Source: Candidatus Cellulosilyticum pullistercoris
GTDB lineage: Bacteria > Bacillota > Clostridia > Lachnospirales > Cellulosilyticaceae
NCBI GenBank assembly: GCA_018883705.1
Contig: JAHLFQ010000085.1
Coordinates: 1-6,959, forward strand
DNA length: 6,959 nucleotides
Reading direction: 5' to 3'
A program made the translations under genes and the position numbers. Position 1 is the first letter of the stretch, and each line of letters opens with the position of its first letter. The notes beneath the pieces were generated by a model. That model was not told where the DNA came from. It saw nothing but the letters and a program-made list of their open reading frames with translations, and did no database searches. Positions 1-6,379 of the stretch are shown here, in pieces.

Positions 1-624
1 GTTACCACCATAATAATAAATTAATCCTAGGTAAATACCTACTGCTAGTGGAATGGCTAATGCGCTAAGTACAGCACTTGTATGCACTTCATTTAAGTTT
101 ATTAAGATATTTGGTATATAAGTCATTGCAAACAAAACGCCTGAAATAATACTAGCTATTATACCTTTTCCATCTAATAGCTTTAAAATCGCTTCAAATA
201 AAAAGCCTCTAAAAACAAGCTCTCTGATAAAAGCAATTGCAACAAAGTTTGCGATGATTTGAAGGGCTATATTTAAGCTATTAAACGCCATTAATTTACT
301 AAATTGACTAATAATAAAAGATGTACCTACACATATCGCTACAAAACATAGATTACCAATTAAACTGCCAATATTTTCTTTAAAATCTTTTAATCCTAAT
401 TCCTTAAAAGATTTTTTAAAAATAAAATGTGCCACAATTACAATGATTAACCCAAATTCAATACCTGCAAAAATAAGCTCATTACCAAAGTTTTGCCAAA
501 CTAATGGTACTTGAGCTGGCCATGCTATAGGCTCAACCATTCTAAATAGAAGCATAATGATTTCTAAGCATAGTATAACAACAATCTCACCAATGTACTT
601 TATTTTTTCCTCATTATTTTTCAA
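1..624 (-). CDS. CPBP (CAAX protease/Abi-like) family membrane protein, 3' end outside the window, degenerate active site
   Basis: 208 codons are present and the frame is still open at base 1, so the C-terminus is missing. The start is TTG at 624-622: an in-frame TAA lies five codons upstream, no ATG lies between, and AGGAGG sits 7 bases before the TTG. About six hydrophobic segments are visible (roughly residues 11-28, 49-69, 88-107, 115-133, 154-170, 186-205). The family signature is recognisable around residues 134-141 (RELVFRGF) and 165-169 (FAMTY), where CPBP/Rce1-type intramembrane proteases have EExxxR and FxxxH. Here the first Glu is Arg134 and the His is Tyr169; Glu135 and Arg139 remain. 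By family knowledge the lost residues are part of the catalytic set, so I infer a non-proteolytic membrane homologue. The third motif lies beyond the edge. A good promoter (717-745) suggests its own transcription unit. Family call fairly firm; cellular role unknown. Confidence 0.75.
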   Translation of the reverse strand, partial: MKNNEEKIKYIGEIVVILCLEIIMLLFRMVEPIAWPAQVPLVWQNFGNELIFAGIEFGLIIVIVAHFIFKKSFKELGLKDFKENIGSLIGNLCFVAICVGTSFIISQFSKLMAFNSLNIALQIIANFVAIAFIRELVFRGFLFEAILKLLDGKGIIASIISGVLFAMTYIPNILINLNEVHTSAVLSALAIPLAVGIYLGLIYYYGGN

Positions 625-691
625 GTAACTTCCTCCTTATGTATCTTTCTCCTTCTTTTAGATTAGAAGTGCTCTTGATAACATGTGACAT
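614..691 (-). other. possible 25-codon upstream ORF overlapping the CPBP start
   Basis: An ATG at 691-689 opens a 25-codon frame ending in TAA at 616-614, so it overlaps the TTG start of the CPBP gene by 11 bases in another frame. GGGGAG lies 4 bases before the ATG (696-701), and the predicted transcript start (about 710) would place both in the leader. The peptide begins MSHVIKSTSN, is rich in Lys, Arg and Glu, and ends KLLEK. It could be a leader peptide that couples translation to the downstream gene, or chance. No homologue is recognised. Confidence 0.25.
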
Positions 692-716
692 TTTTCTCCC
701 CGAATATCTTTTTTCT

Positions 717-745
717 ATTATAAGTCATTCATTTTCTTTTTTCAA
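717..745 (-). promoter_or_regulatory. sigma-A-type promoter of the CPBP gene
   Basis: Read on the minus strand, TTGAAA (740-745) and a perfect TATAAT (717-722) are separated by 17 bases. Transcription would start near 710 and give a leader of about 85 bases before the TTG start. The match is strong, and no other gene start lies downstream except the small upstream frame at 691. Confidence 0.7.
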
Positions 746-816
746 ATCTTATAAACTATACCCAATCTATTCTTAGCTCAAATTAAAGCTACCTAAACTT
801 TATTATAGCTATATAC

Positions 817-862
817 AAAAAGGGAGGGAAAAATACGACGAATCCTATTTTTCCCGCCCTTT
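817..862 (-). terminator. intrinsic terminator after the 93-residue gene
   Basis: Bases 819-835 and 846-862 form a 17-bp inverted repeat with one mismatch (825/856) around a 10-base loop. On the minus strand the stem ends in CCCTCCC followed by TTTTT. It lies 12 bases past the stop codon of the 875-1156 gene, so it probably ends the LTA-synthase/93-residue transcript. No gene converges on it from the left, since the CPBP gene is also on the minus strand. Confidence 0.85.
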
Positions 863-874
863 AACTCTACATTA

Positions 875-1156
875 TTATAAGACAATCGTATAATCAAATG
901 CCTTATCTTCTCTTACCATTTGTTCAAGTACTTCTGCCTTTTTTTCACTCTTAGGCAAAATACACTTATTAAGCCAGTAGGCAATAGCATCTGCCCGATA
1001 GCATACAGCTATGTGATTTTCATCTGTCCAAAATGGATGTTCTACACTTGAATCATAAATCCAGTCGTTAAACTCCTTAATAAGGGTATCCATATCCATA
1101 TGATCAGGACAATATAAATAATCTGCATCATAATCAAAATCTACTTTGACAATCAT
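875..1156 (-). CDS. small acidic protein of unknown function
   Basis: A 93-residue protein with an ATG start at 1156 and a strong AAGGAGG (1164-1170) 7 bases upstream. It is acidic and rich in aromatic residues (FDYDADYLY near the N-terminus, FNDWIYD at about 29-35, YWLNK at about 60-64). It has Cys at 16, 52 and 65, and no signal peptide or membrane segment, so it should be cytoplasmic and folded. I do not recognise the family. It starts 91 bases after the stop of the LTA-synthase-type gene. I find neither a terminator nor a convincing promoter in that gap, and a strong terminator follows, so I infer it is the second gene of that operon. A functional link to the envelope is only inference from this position. 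Confidence 0.75.
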   Translation of the reverse strand: MIVKVDFDYDADYLYCPDHMDMDTLIKEFNDWIYDSSVEHPFWTDENHIAVCYRADAIAYWLNKCILPKSEKKAEVLEQMVREDKAFDYTIVL

Positions 1157-1247
1157 CAGACTTCCTCCTTGCCTTAAGCTCTAGTATCTTTGTTTCCTTA
1201 GTTTTCCCTTTTTATCTCATAACATACGAAGACGATCATTCTTTTCC

Positions 1248-3215
1248 TCATTTTAAGGCTGATAGAATGTAATGATAATAATCCTCTTCAAGCACCTTAG
1301 CTGAATAGTAAAACTTAGCATCTACTTTATCAATCATATCTCTTACATACTCTTCATCTACATCTGCACCTGGTGCTTCAATAAATTCATTAGTTAAGGC
1401 ATTGTATCGCCCTTTATCTGTAATAAAATTACGACTATATAACATCACTAACGGATCACTATCTGAGAAAATATCTCTACCAACAAATAATCTAGAGTCA
1501 TAATTGATACCCATAAGATTAGATAAGGTTGGTAAGATATCTAGACTTGAACAGGGTTTATCCACAACAACTGGTGTCATATTAGGTGTATAAAGTAATA
1601 ATGTCGTTTTATAAATGCCAAAGTCTTCATCTACTGATTTTCCAGCAAGTTCACTAATATATTCATTATTTAAACCATATGGATAGTGATCTGGTGTAAT
1701 CATAATAAGTGTACGATCAAGTACACCTGCTGCCTCAAGTTGATCTAAAAGACTTTCTACTGCACGGTCTAGTTCAATTTGACAAGCAAGATAGGCTTTC
1801 GCTTCTTCTGATAAATCTAAATCTGCTACTAACTCTTCATTTTTCTCAGACATGGCATTTTCTCTAAATGAATAGTTCATATGCCCACTTACCGTCATGT
1901 AATACGCATGAAATGGCTCACTATTTACATATTTACTTACCGTTTCATCCATCATCTCTATATCTGATTCTGGCCAAGTATCTGTAATATCCAGCCCTAA
2001 TCCTTTAGCTTCATAGGTATAACCTAGATTCGGATGAGACAAATCTCTACGATAGTAATCAAAGTCATGATTATGAAATGCCCTAGTTGTATAACCTAGA
2101 TCTTTTAACTGATTCCCTAGTGAAAATGGCATGGCATTATCAGCTGAGGCTTCCATACTCCAAATACCACTCTTAGGAATTTGCCCTGTGCAAATAGCAT
2201 ATTCTCCATCAGATGTACTAAGTTCCCATAAGGGCGTATAAAAATTAGTGAATTGATAACCTTCCTTATATAGCTTATATAAAGTAGGTGTTAAATCTTC
2301 TCTGATGGCATAAGGAGAAAATCCTTCTGCTGTAATGGTAATTAGATTATAGCCTTTATATTTACCTGTATACTCATTCTTTGCAGAAGGTTCTGCATTC
2401 TTAAAATAAGTATGCATATTAATCATATCCTCTGACTCTGCTTCGTTTATCAACTTATCAAAATCAATATTTAAAACATTATATTCTTTATCCTCATTAA
2501 CCTCTTTGCTTACTTCATTTATAACATCCGTTGAGAGAGCTTCTTCCGCTGTGTCATCCTTTATAAGTGTTACTTCTTGGCTCGTTTCACTTAAAGCTGG
2601 TGACCAGTTAAATAGCATGCGCTTTGCCTCAAGTCTTAAAGTGGTCATAAGTCCTAATTTCTCTGCTGCAACCACTGGATAACTGTGTTGAAAATACAAA
2701 TCATATGGTGTATAAATCTCTTTACCAGCAAAGGATAAACTACATATAGCTAGTATTTGGCAAATTACCAGTCCACCACCTAAATACACTCTTTCTTTTG
2801 TTTTAATTACTTTAAAACTCCTCAATTTCTTTCTAAAAAGTATCATTAGGATAAATGGTACTGTCATTAGAGCAACTCCTAAAAAGTTGTTTCTAACTTT
2901 CATGACTATGATTTCCCAAAACTCAAAAATCTGTCCTGCATTAGCTGCTGAATAGAGCGAATAAAACATTCTAAAAATCTTAAAATAAATAAATTGTGAA
3001 ATAAAAATGACAGAAATAGCGCCTACTAAAATAAGGCCAACCGTATTTCGCTTACTCTCTTTAAAAGCACTACATATTAAATAGCATAAAATAGCAATCG
3101 GTGCTGCAAAAATAAGTGAATAAAATAAACCTGGTCCTATCACTTTTCCTGTACACATCACTCTAAATATGGTTTCTAAATAATAAATGGCCCCCCAAAA
3201 ATAGATTAACAACAT
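1248..3215 (-). CDS. LTA synthase family (sulfatase-fold) phosphoglycerol transferase
   Basis: 655 residues, close to the family's usual length. The N-terminal third has five hydrophobic segments (about 2-18, 30-50, 58-80, 109-128, 143-163). An acidic linker (about 205-275) precedes the extracellular sulfatase/alkaline-phosphatase-type domain. Hallmarks of LtaS enzymes are visible: metal-ligand Glu297 in TAEGFS, the catalytic Thr334 in STSDGEY, a HNHDFDYYRRD stretch at 381-391 before NLGY, His445 in SGHMNY, and Asp509-His510 in TPDHYPYG. Enzymes of this family move glycerophosphate from phosphatidylglycerol onto a growing lipoteichoic acid chain or glycolipid outside the membrane. Whether this one is the polymerising synthase, a primase or another phosphoglycerol transferase cannot be told from sequence. 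Start ATG 3215 has AAGGAG at 3225-3230. It is probably co-transcribed with the 93-residue gene downstream. All key residues are intact. Confidence 0.92.
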   Translation of the reverse strand: MLLIYFWGAIYYLETIFRVMCTGKVIGPGLFYSLIFAAPIAILCYLICSAFKESKRNTVGLILVGAISVIFISQFIYFKIFRMFYSLYSAANAGQIFEFWEIIVMKVRNNFLGVALMTVPFILMILFRKKLRSFKVIKTKERVYLGGGLVICQILAICSLSFAGKEIYTPYDLYFQHSYPVVAAEKLGLMTTLRLEAKRMLFNWSPALSETSQEVTLIKDDTAEEALSTDVINEVSKEVNEDKEYNVLNIDFDKLINEAESEDMINMHTYFKNAEPSAKNEYTGKYKGYNLITITAEGFSPYAIREDLTPTLYKLYKEGYQFTNFYTPLWELSTSDGEYAICTGQIPKSGIWSMEASADNAMPFSLGNQLKDLGYTTRAFHNHDFDYYRRDLSHPNLGYTYEAKGLGLDITDTWPESDIEMMDETVSKYVNSEPFHAYYMTVSGHMNYSFRENAMSEKNEELVADLDLSEEAKAYLACQIELDRAVESLLDQLEAAGVLDRTLIMITPDHYPYGLNNEYISELAGKSVDEDFGIYKTTLLLYTPNMTPVVVDKPCSSLDILPTLSNLMGINYDSRLFVGRDIFSDSDPLVMLYSRNFITDKGRYNALTNEFIEAPGADVDEEYVRDMIDKVDAKFYYSAKVLEEDYYHYILSALK

Positions 3216-3285
3216 TTCTTCTTGCTCCTTTTATTATTTTTATAGGTCTCAATCTTGCATATTTACTTTCTTGTGATTCCTACCT

Positions 3286-3313
3286 ATTCTATCAAAAAAA
3301 ATACCAAATGCAA
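3286..3313 (-). promoter_or_regulatory. candidate promoter of the LTA-synthase gene
   Basis: On the minus strand TTGCAT (3308-3313) and TAGAAT (3286-3291) are separated by 16 bases. The -10 matches the sigma-A consensus at five of six positions, the -35 only at TTG. It would give a leader of roughly 65 bases. It is the best candidate I see in this gap, but AT-rich DNA makes chance matches likely. Confidence 0.35.
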
Positions 3314-3422
3314 CATTTTTAAGATTTTCTTAATGTTTATTTTTAAATACTTTTCCTAATTTTTCCTCATACATAAACAAGTATCATTTCAATCTTCACA
3401 GTTACCTTTTCTTTCTTCATTC

Positions 3423-3497
3423 AAAAAATAATAAAACTACCAGTTGATTTTGCAATAGTACTTTACATTTGAAAATACTATTTAAATACTGGTAGTT
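3423..3497 (-). terminator. probable terminator after the aldolase gene, long structured loop
   Basis: A perfect 10-bp inverted repeat (3435-3444 with 3488-3497, ACTGGTAGTT type) encloses 43 bases. Inside it is a second perfect 7-bp inverted repeat (3454-3460 with 3476-3482). On the minus strand the outer stem is followed directly by a T-rich tail, TTTTATTATTTTTT. It starts 33 bases beyond the aldolase stop codon. The T tail supports termination; the long structured loop is unusual for an intrinsic terminator. Confidence 0.55.
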
Positions 3498-3530
3498 AAA
3501 AGTTACCTTATTTAAGCAAATTGTATAACT

Positions 3531-4556
3531 TTATTTAGCTGCTAATAAATCTTTATTAAATGCTATGACACATTCTTCTTTAGTCGCCCAAGAAGTTACT
3601 AAACGAATTGCTGTATGGTCTTCATCTATCTTTTCCCATACAGAAAAATCATAATTCTTTCTTAAGCACTCTATCACTCTATTAGGGAAAATAGGGAAAA
3701 TTTGATTGGTTGAGGACGTGGTTAAAAATTCAAATCCTGCTGCTTCAATACCTTTTGTAAGCTTTTCCGCCATTTGATTTGCATGGGCTGCTATTTCAAA
3801 AAATAGATTTTCTTTAAAAAGTTCAATAAAACCAATAGAAATGATTCTACCCTTAGCAAGTAAGCCACCTTTTTGTTTAATTAAATATCTAAAATCTTTT
3901 TTAAGATTATTATTTATAATAATAAGCGCTTCTCCCATTAATGCTCCATTTTTTGTGCCACCAATATAAAAAGCATCTGTCAGTCTTGCCAGGTCATTTA
4001 AAGTGACATCATTTCCTTTTGCCATAAGTGCCGAACCTAGTCTTGCACCATCTACAAATAATAATAAGTCTGCTTTCTTACAATAGTCGCTAATCGCTTG
4101 TAACTCTTCTTTTGTATAAATGGTTCCAACTTCTGTTGAATCCGAAATATAAACTAGCTTAGGTTTTACCATATGCTCATCTTCATGCTTTGCTACAAGT
4201 TCTTTAATTTGACAAGCTGTTAATTTTCCATCTTCTGCATAAGCAGTTACAACTTTATGTCCTGTTGCTTCAATAGCGCCTGTTTCATGAACTGCAATAT
4301 GCCCAGAATGTGCTGCAATAGCTGCTTCATGAGGTCTTAAGAAAGCAGAAATAGCTGTTAAATTAGTTTGTGTACCACCTACTAGAAAGTGAATATCTAC
4401 ATCTTCTCTTCCTATATGCTTTTTAATCAGTGCTTTTGCTTCTTCCGTATAAGCATCTTCTCCATAACCTGAAGTTTGCTCTTCATTAGTTCTTACTAGG
4501 CTTTCTAAAATGTTAGGATGTGCTCCTTCACTGTAGTCATTTTTAAAGCTATACAT
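3531..4556 (-). CDS. threonine aldolase family PLP enzyme (beta-eliminating lyase fold)
   Basis: 341 residues from the ATG at 4556, the normal length of low-specificity threonine aldolases. These PLP enzymes split threonine/allo-threonine into glycine and acetaldehyde in the cytoplasm. The sequence shows the N-terminal NDYSEGAHP stretch, the GGTQTN turn (about 60-65), an H-rich segment with HETGA at 90-94 (PLP-stacking His), the VDGAR motif with Asp169 and Arg172, and the PLP lysine in GGTKNGA (Lys202). An open frame extends 15 codons upstream to a TTG at 4601. However, GGAGGG (4564-4569) stands 7 bases before ATG 4556, and the TTG lies upstream of the predicted transcription start, so I take 4556. 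It has its own promoter (4603-4631) and probable terminator and so looks monocistronic. Exact amino-acid preference is not determinable here. Confidence 0.9.
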   Translation of the reverse strand: MYSFKNDYSEGAHPNILESLVRTNEEQTSGYGEDAYTEEAKALIKKHIGREDVDIHFLVGGTQTNLTAISAFLRPHEAAIAAHSGHIAVHETGAIEATGHKVVTAYAEDGKLTACQIKELVAKHEDEHMVKPKLVYISDSTEVGTIYTKEELQAISDYCKKADLLLFVDGARLGSALMAKGNDVTLNDLARLTDAFYIGGTKNGALMGEALIIINNNLKKDFRYLIKQKGGLLAKGRIISIGFIELFKENLFFEIAAHANQMAEKLTKGIEAAGFEFLTTSSTNQIFPIFPNRVIECLRKNYDFSVWEKIDEDHTAIRLVTSWATKEECVIAFNKDLLAAK

Positions 4557-4602
4557 GTTTCTTCCCTCCATTACTTTCTTATGTAAAAGTTTAATAAACA
4601 AA

Positions 4603-4631
4603 AGTATAAACTAAAAAAGAGCGTCTTTCAA
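4603..4631 (-). promoter_or_regulatory. sigma-A-type promoter of the aldolase gene
   Basis: On the minus strand TTGAAA (4626-4631) and TATACT (4603-4608) are exactly 17 bases apart, each matching consensus at five of six positions. Predicted start of transcription is near 4596, leaving a leader of about 40 bases to ATG 4556. It lies in the 66-base stretch just after the 166-residue gene. Confidence 0.65.
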
Positions 4632-4667
4632 ATAAAAATACTTTATACATTTGTACCTACTTTATCT

Positions 4668-5168
4668 TTATATCTGGGTGTTTTTTAGTGTGGTAATAGT
4701 AATTTCTAATTTATTTATTTGATTTTCAAAAATCTCTAAGACAGCTGTTTCTATACAAAGTGAAAATGGATAGCCTTCAAATTCTTGAATAAACTCTCCT
4801 GATTTAAGATTTCTAGCTTCCTTTAAATTTTCATTTTTTATGACGTAAATACTATTTGATTCATTATAATAAAGAATCTGTACTTCTCCTTTGGTATAGA
4901 ACTTAAAAAAATTGCAACTAATACCATACTTTAAAAAAAGCTTTTGTAATACTTTAACTTGTTTTAACACTTCCTTAGGCGTCTTTAAAGCAAGACCATC
5001 TAGCGCTTTAATCTCATCCTTATAGGCCTCTAATTCTTTAATTTTATCCTCATAAGTAAGTATTAAAGTCTCCATCAGACTCTTTAACATAGCATGATCT
5101 GGTGAATAATGAGGTGCTTTGTTATGATTTCTCTGTTTATTGGTCGGAAATTGATAGACTTTTGCCAT
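4668..5168 (-). CDS. protein of unknown function with predicted helical ends
   Basis: 166 residues, ATG start at 5168 with AAGGAG at 5177-5182, 8 bases upstream. I do not recognise the family. The N-terminus is basic and probably flexible (MAKVYQFPTNKQRNHNK). Next come long amphipathic helices at about 24-60 and 64-80, rich in Lys, Glu and Leu and possibly coiled-coil. The middle looks beta-stranded (about 85-111, with VQILYY and SIYVI), and a last helix spans about 137-160. There is no signal peptide or membrane segment, so a cytoplasmic protein is expected. It has its own promoter (5210-5237). The following aldolase gene also has its own promoter and I see only a weak AT-rich hairpin between them, so some read-through is possible. 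Confidence 0.75.
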   Translation of the reverse strand: MAKVYQFPTNKQRNHNKAPHYSPDHAMLKSLMETLILTYEDKIKELEAYKDEIKALDGLALKTPKEVLKQVKVLQKLFLKYGISCNFFKFYTKGEVQILYYNESNSIYVIKNENLKEARNLKSGEFIQEFEGYPFSLCIETAVLEIFENQINKLEITITTLKNTQI

Positions 5169-5209
5169 ATTTCTTCTCCTTCTATTCTTCCTTCGCTAAA
5201 TTCTTCACC

Positions 5210-5237
5210 ATTATATCAGAAACTAAAACTGACTCAA
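5210..5237 (-). promoter_or_regulatory. sigma-A-type promoter of the 166-residue gene
   Basis: On the minus strand TTGAGT (5232-5237) and a perfect TATAAT (5210-5215) are 16 bases apart. It lies just past the terminator at 5249-5278 and about 40 bases before the ATG at 5168, as expected for an independent unit. Confidence 0.6.
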
Positions 5238-5248
5238 ATGGAAAAACT

Positions 5249-5278
5249 TTAAAAGGCACATTAAAATGTGCCTTTTAA
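5249..5278 (-). terminator. intrinsic terminator after the 70-residue gene
   Basis: Bases 5249-5260 and 5267-5278 form a perfect 12-bp inverted repeat (core AAAAGGCACA / TGTGCCTTTT) around the six bases TTAAAA, which can pair further. On the minus strand it is followed by AGTTTTT. It begins 10 bases beyond the stop codon of the 5288-5500 gene. The mainly symmetrical A/T flanks could allow some activity in the other direction. Confidence 0.85.
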
Positions 5279-5287
5279 GTGTACTTA

Positions 5288-5500
5288 TTAAAATAAACTT
5301 TGATGATTCTCTAGCGCATTTAGGATCTCATTAATGCGTGTTTTTGCTTCATCGCCTGTTGCAGCGCTTTTTATATAGTCTACCATTTGCATTTTTTCAC
5401 TATTATTTAAACTTGCAAAGGTATTCATGGCATTAACATTTTGTCCAAGTTGCATCATAAGTCCAAGTGGTAAATCTTCTGGTGTATTCAAATCTGTCAT
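5288..5500 (-). CDS. small conserved-looking protein of unknown function (LPLG...QN..AM...FASL type)
   Basis: 70 residues, ATG at 5500 with AAGGAG (5509-5514) 8 bases upstream, bounded by a terminator after the stop. It has no signal peptide, membrane segment or cysteine. The stretch at about 10-31 (LPLGLMMQLGQN, then AM, then FASL) resembles small uncharacterised clostridial proteins I recall with a 'lPxGfxMaLaqN..AM..FasL' pattern. The C-terminal helix (about 33-66, SEKMQMVDYIKSA ... RINEILNAL) is loosely reminiscent of the C-terminal helical segment of YdeI-type proteins. Both comparisons are from memory, not from a search. Function unknown; two or three amphipathic helices are expected. 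Confidence 0.75.
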   Translation of the reverse strand: MTDLNTPEDLPLGLMMQLGQNVNAMNTFASLNNSEKMQMVDYIKSAATGDEAKTRINEILNALENHQSLF

Positions 5501-5551
5501 TTTTCTCTCTCCTTATGAACTTTTCCTTAGTATTTACCATTTTGCTATCGT

Positions 5552-5580
5552 ATCATACCTAAAAATTTATCAGTTCTTAA
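5552..5580 (-). promoter_or_regulatory. candidate promoter of the 70-residue gene
   Basis: On the minus strand TTAAGA (5575-5580) and TATGAT (5552-5557) are 17 bases apart; they match consensus at four and five of six positions. It lies in the 115-base gap after the two-pass membrane protein gene, in which I see no convincing terminator. The 70-residue gene may therefore also be reached by read-through. Confidence 0.45.
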
Positions 5581-5615
5581 AGTGCTAACTTACTAGTACA
5601 TGTTACTTTTAGCTC

Positions 5616-6212
5616 TTATATTCTTTTCATTTTGTAATAATAATAAAGCCATTTTCCCAAATAGAAAATCATGTATGCTACAAATTGGCAAATACCCATG
5701 AGTATTAACATACCAGCACAAGTAGCTAATATTAAAGCCATTTCCAAATTCTCTTCTGTTTTTCCAATAGCAAGTACTAGCTCCGATATAGATTCACTTT
5801 CTACACGCGTCGTTAATTGATATTCTCCAGGTTCATTTATATCAAAGCTTAAATAACTTTCACTTCGATTCCCTTCTTCACCATATGTATAAGCATCATC
5901 TATTTTAGTAAGTGTAACTTTCTCTCCACCGAAAGTTAATTCTGCATCAAGACCTTTAAAATTCTCTGGTAAACTATAATTCATCTTGTCACTTGTTATT
6001 TGAGTCGTTAAATAGATTGTATAATTTCCTGGCTCCTCTAAATTAAAGATTTCTGTACTTGGTGCTATAAAGCTAACCTTTTTTCCTTCATCATTTAAAG
6101 TTCTGGCAACTAATAGCAAGATTCCTCCTATAGCTAATGTTACTACTAATACAATAATAGGAATGATTACCTGTTTTTTTGTTGGCTTATACGTATCATC
6201 TGAGTAATTCAC
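5616..6212 (-). CDS. two-pass membrane protein with external beta-rich domain, unknown function
   Basis: 198 residues. The start is GTG at 6212: a TAA stands directly before it in frame, and AAAGGA lies about 9 bases upstream. A short Lys-containing tail (1-13) precedes TM1 (about 14-36). An external region follows (about 37-155), then TM2 (about 157-184) and a short basic tail ending YYYYKMKRI, so both ends should be cytoplasmic. The external part appears duplicated: FNLEEPGNYTIYLTT at 56-70 and FDINEPGEYQLTT at 123-135 share an F-x-(L/I)-x-E-P-G-x-Y pattern, as in small beta-sandwich repeats. I do not recognise the family. It is divergent from the collagen-like gene, with 212 bases between the starts. 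A role in the envelope is inference from topology only. Confidence 0.8.
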   Translation of the reverse strand: MNYSDDTYKPTKKQVIIPIIVLVVTLAIGGILLLVARTLNDEGKKVSFIAPSTEIFNLEEPGNYTIYLTTQITSDKMNYSLPENFKGLDAELTFGGEKVTLTKIDDAYTYGEEGNRSESYLSFDINEPGEYQLTTRVESESISELVLAIGKTEENLEMALILATCAGMLILMGICQFVAYMIFYLGKWLYYYYKMKRI

Positions 6213-6247
6213 TTAAAATCATCCTTTCTAATTAGTCATTTTACTTT

Positions 6248-6253
6248 ATTATA
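6248..6253 (-). promoter_or_regulatory. possible -10 element for the membrane protein gene
   Basis: A perfect TATAAT is read on the minus strand about 36 bases before the GTG start. No good -35 lies at 16-18 bases; the nearest similar hexamer, ATGACA, is 21 bases away. Only the -10 can be supported. Confidence 0.35.
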
Positions 6254-6352
6254 CATTATTTTAATGAATTTTTGTGTCATTAGTAGAATTTTAGAACCAT
6301 TTTATCCAAATAAACAAAGCCGTTATTGATAGGCACGACAGTTATTTTTGGT

Positions 6353-6379
6353 ACCCCTGTTGAATATTTGCATATAATG
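6353..6379 (+). promoter_or_regulatory. candidate sporulation (sigma-K-like) promoter of the collagen-like gene
   Basis: CATATAATG (6371-6379) fits the sigma-K -10 pattern CATAnnnTA except at the last base, and AC (6353-6354) is 16 bases upstream, where the sigma-K -35 is expected. A TATAAT is embedded in it (6373-6378), but the hexamer 17 bases upstream (GGTACC) is not a sigma-A -35. A 5-bp inverted repeat TGTAC/GTACA (6378-6382, 6388-6392) overlaps the predicted start of transcription. Spore-coat and exosporium genes usually use such promoters, which suits the product. Confidence 0.4.

Larger units (their letters stand above)
3216..3530. other. 315-base intergenic region between the LTA-synthase and aldolase genes
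   Basis: This AT-rich gap has no reading frame of interest. It holds the probable aldolase terminator on its right side (3423-3497), a weak promoter candidate for the LTA-synthase gene (3286-3313), and that gene's ribosome binding site (3225-3230). A small TTAAGA/TCTTAA hairpin (loop of three) sits around 3321-3335 upstream of the promoter candidate; its meaning is unclear. Confidence 0.6.

Noticed and set aside
1157..1247. Separate promoter for the 93-residue gene
   Set aside because: No pair of -35/-10 boxes with acceptable spacing was found; co-transcription with the upstream gene is simpler.
4609..4631. Hairpin AAAGA-cgc-TCTTT followed by Ts as a terminator of the 166-residue gene
   Set aside because: Only five A/T-rich pairs, and it overlaps the spacer and -35 of the aldolase promoter; too weak to call.
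5581..5615. Short inverted repeats after the two-pass membrane protein gene as a terminator
   Set aside because: The pairs are only four bases long and no T run follows on the minus strand.
6213..6352. Structured leader or riboswitch between the divergent genes
   Set aside because: Only short imperfect complementarities (CCAAATAA with TTATTTTTGG) and a GTTATT direct repeat were seen; no recognisable riboswitch core.
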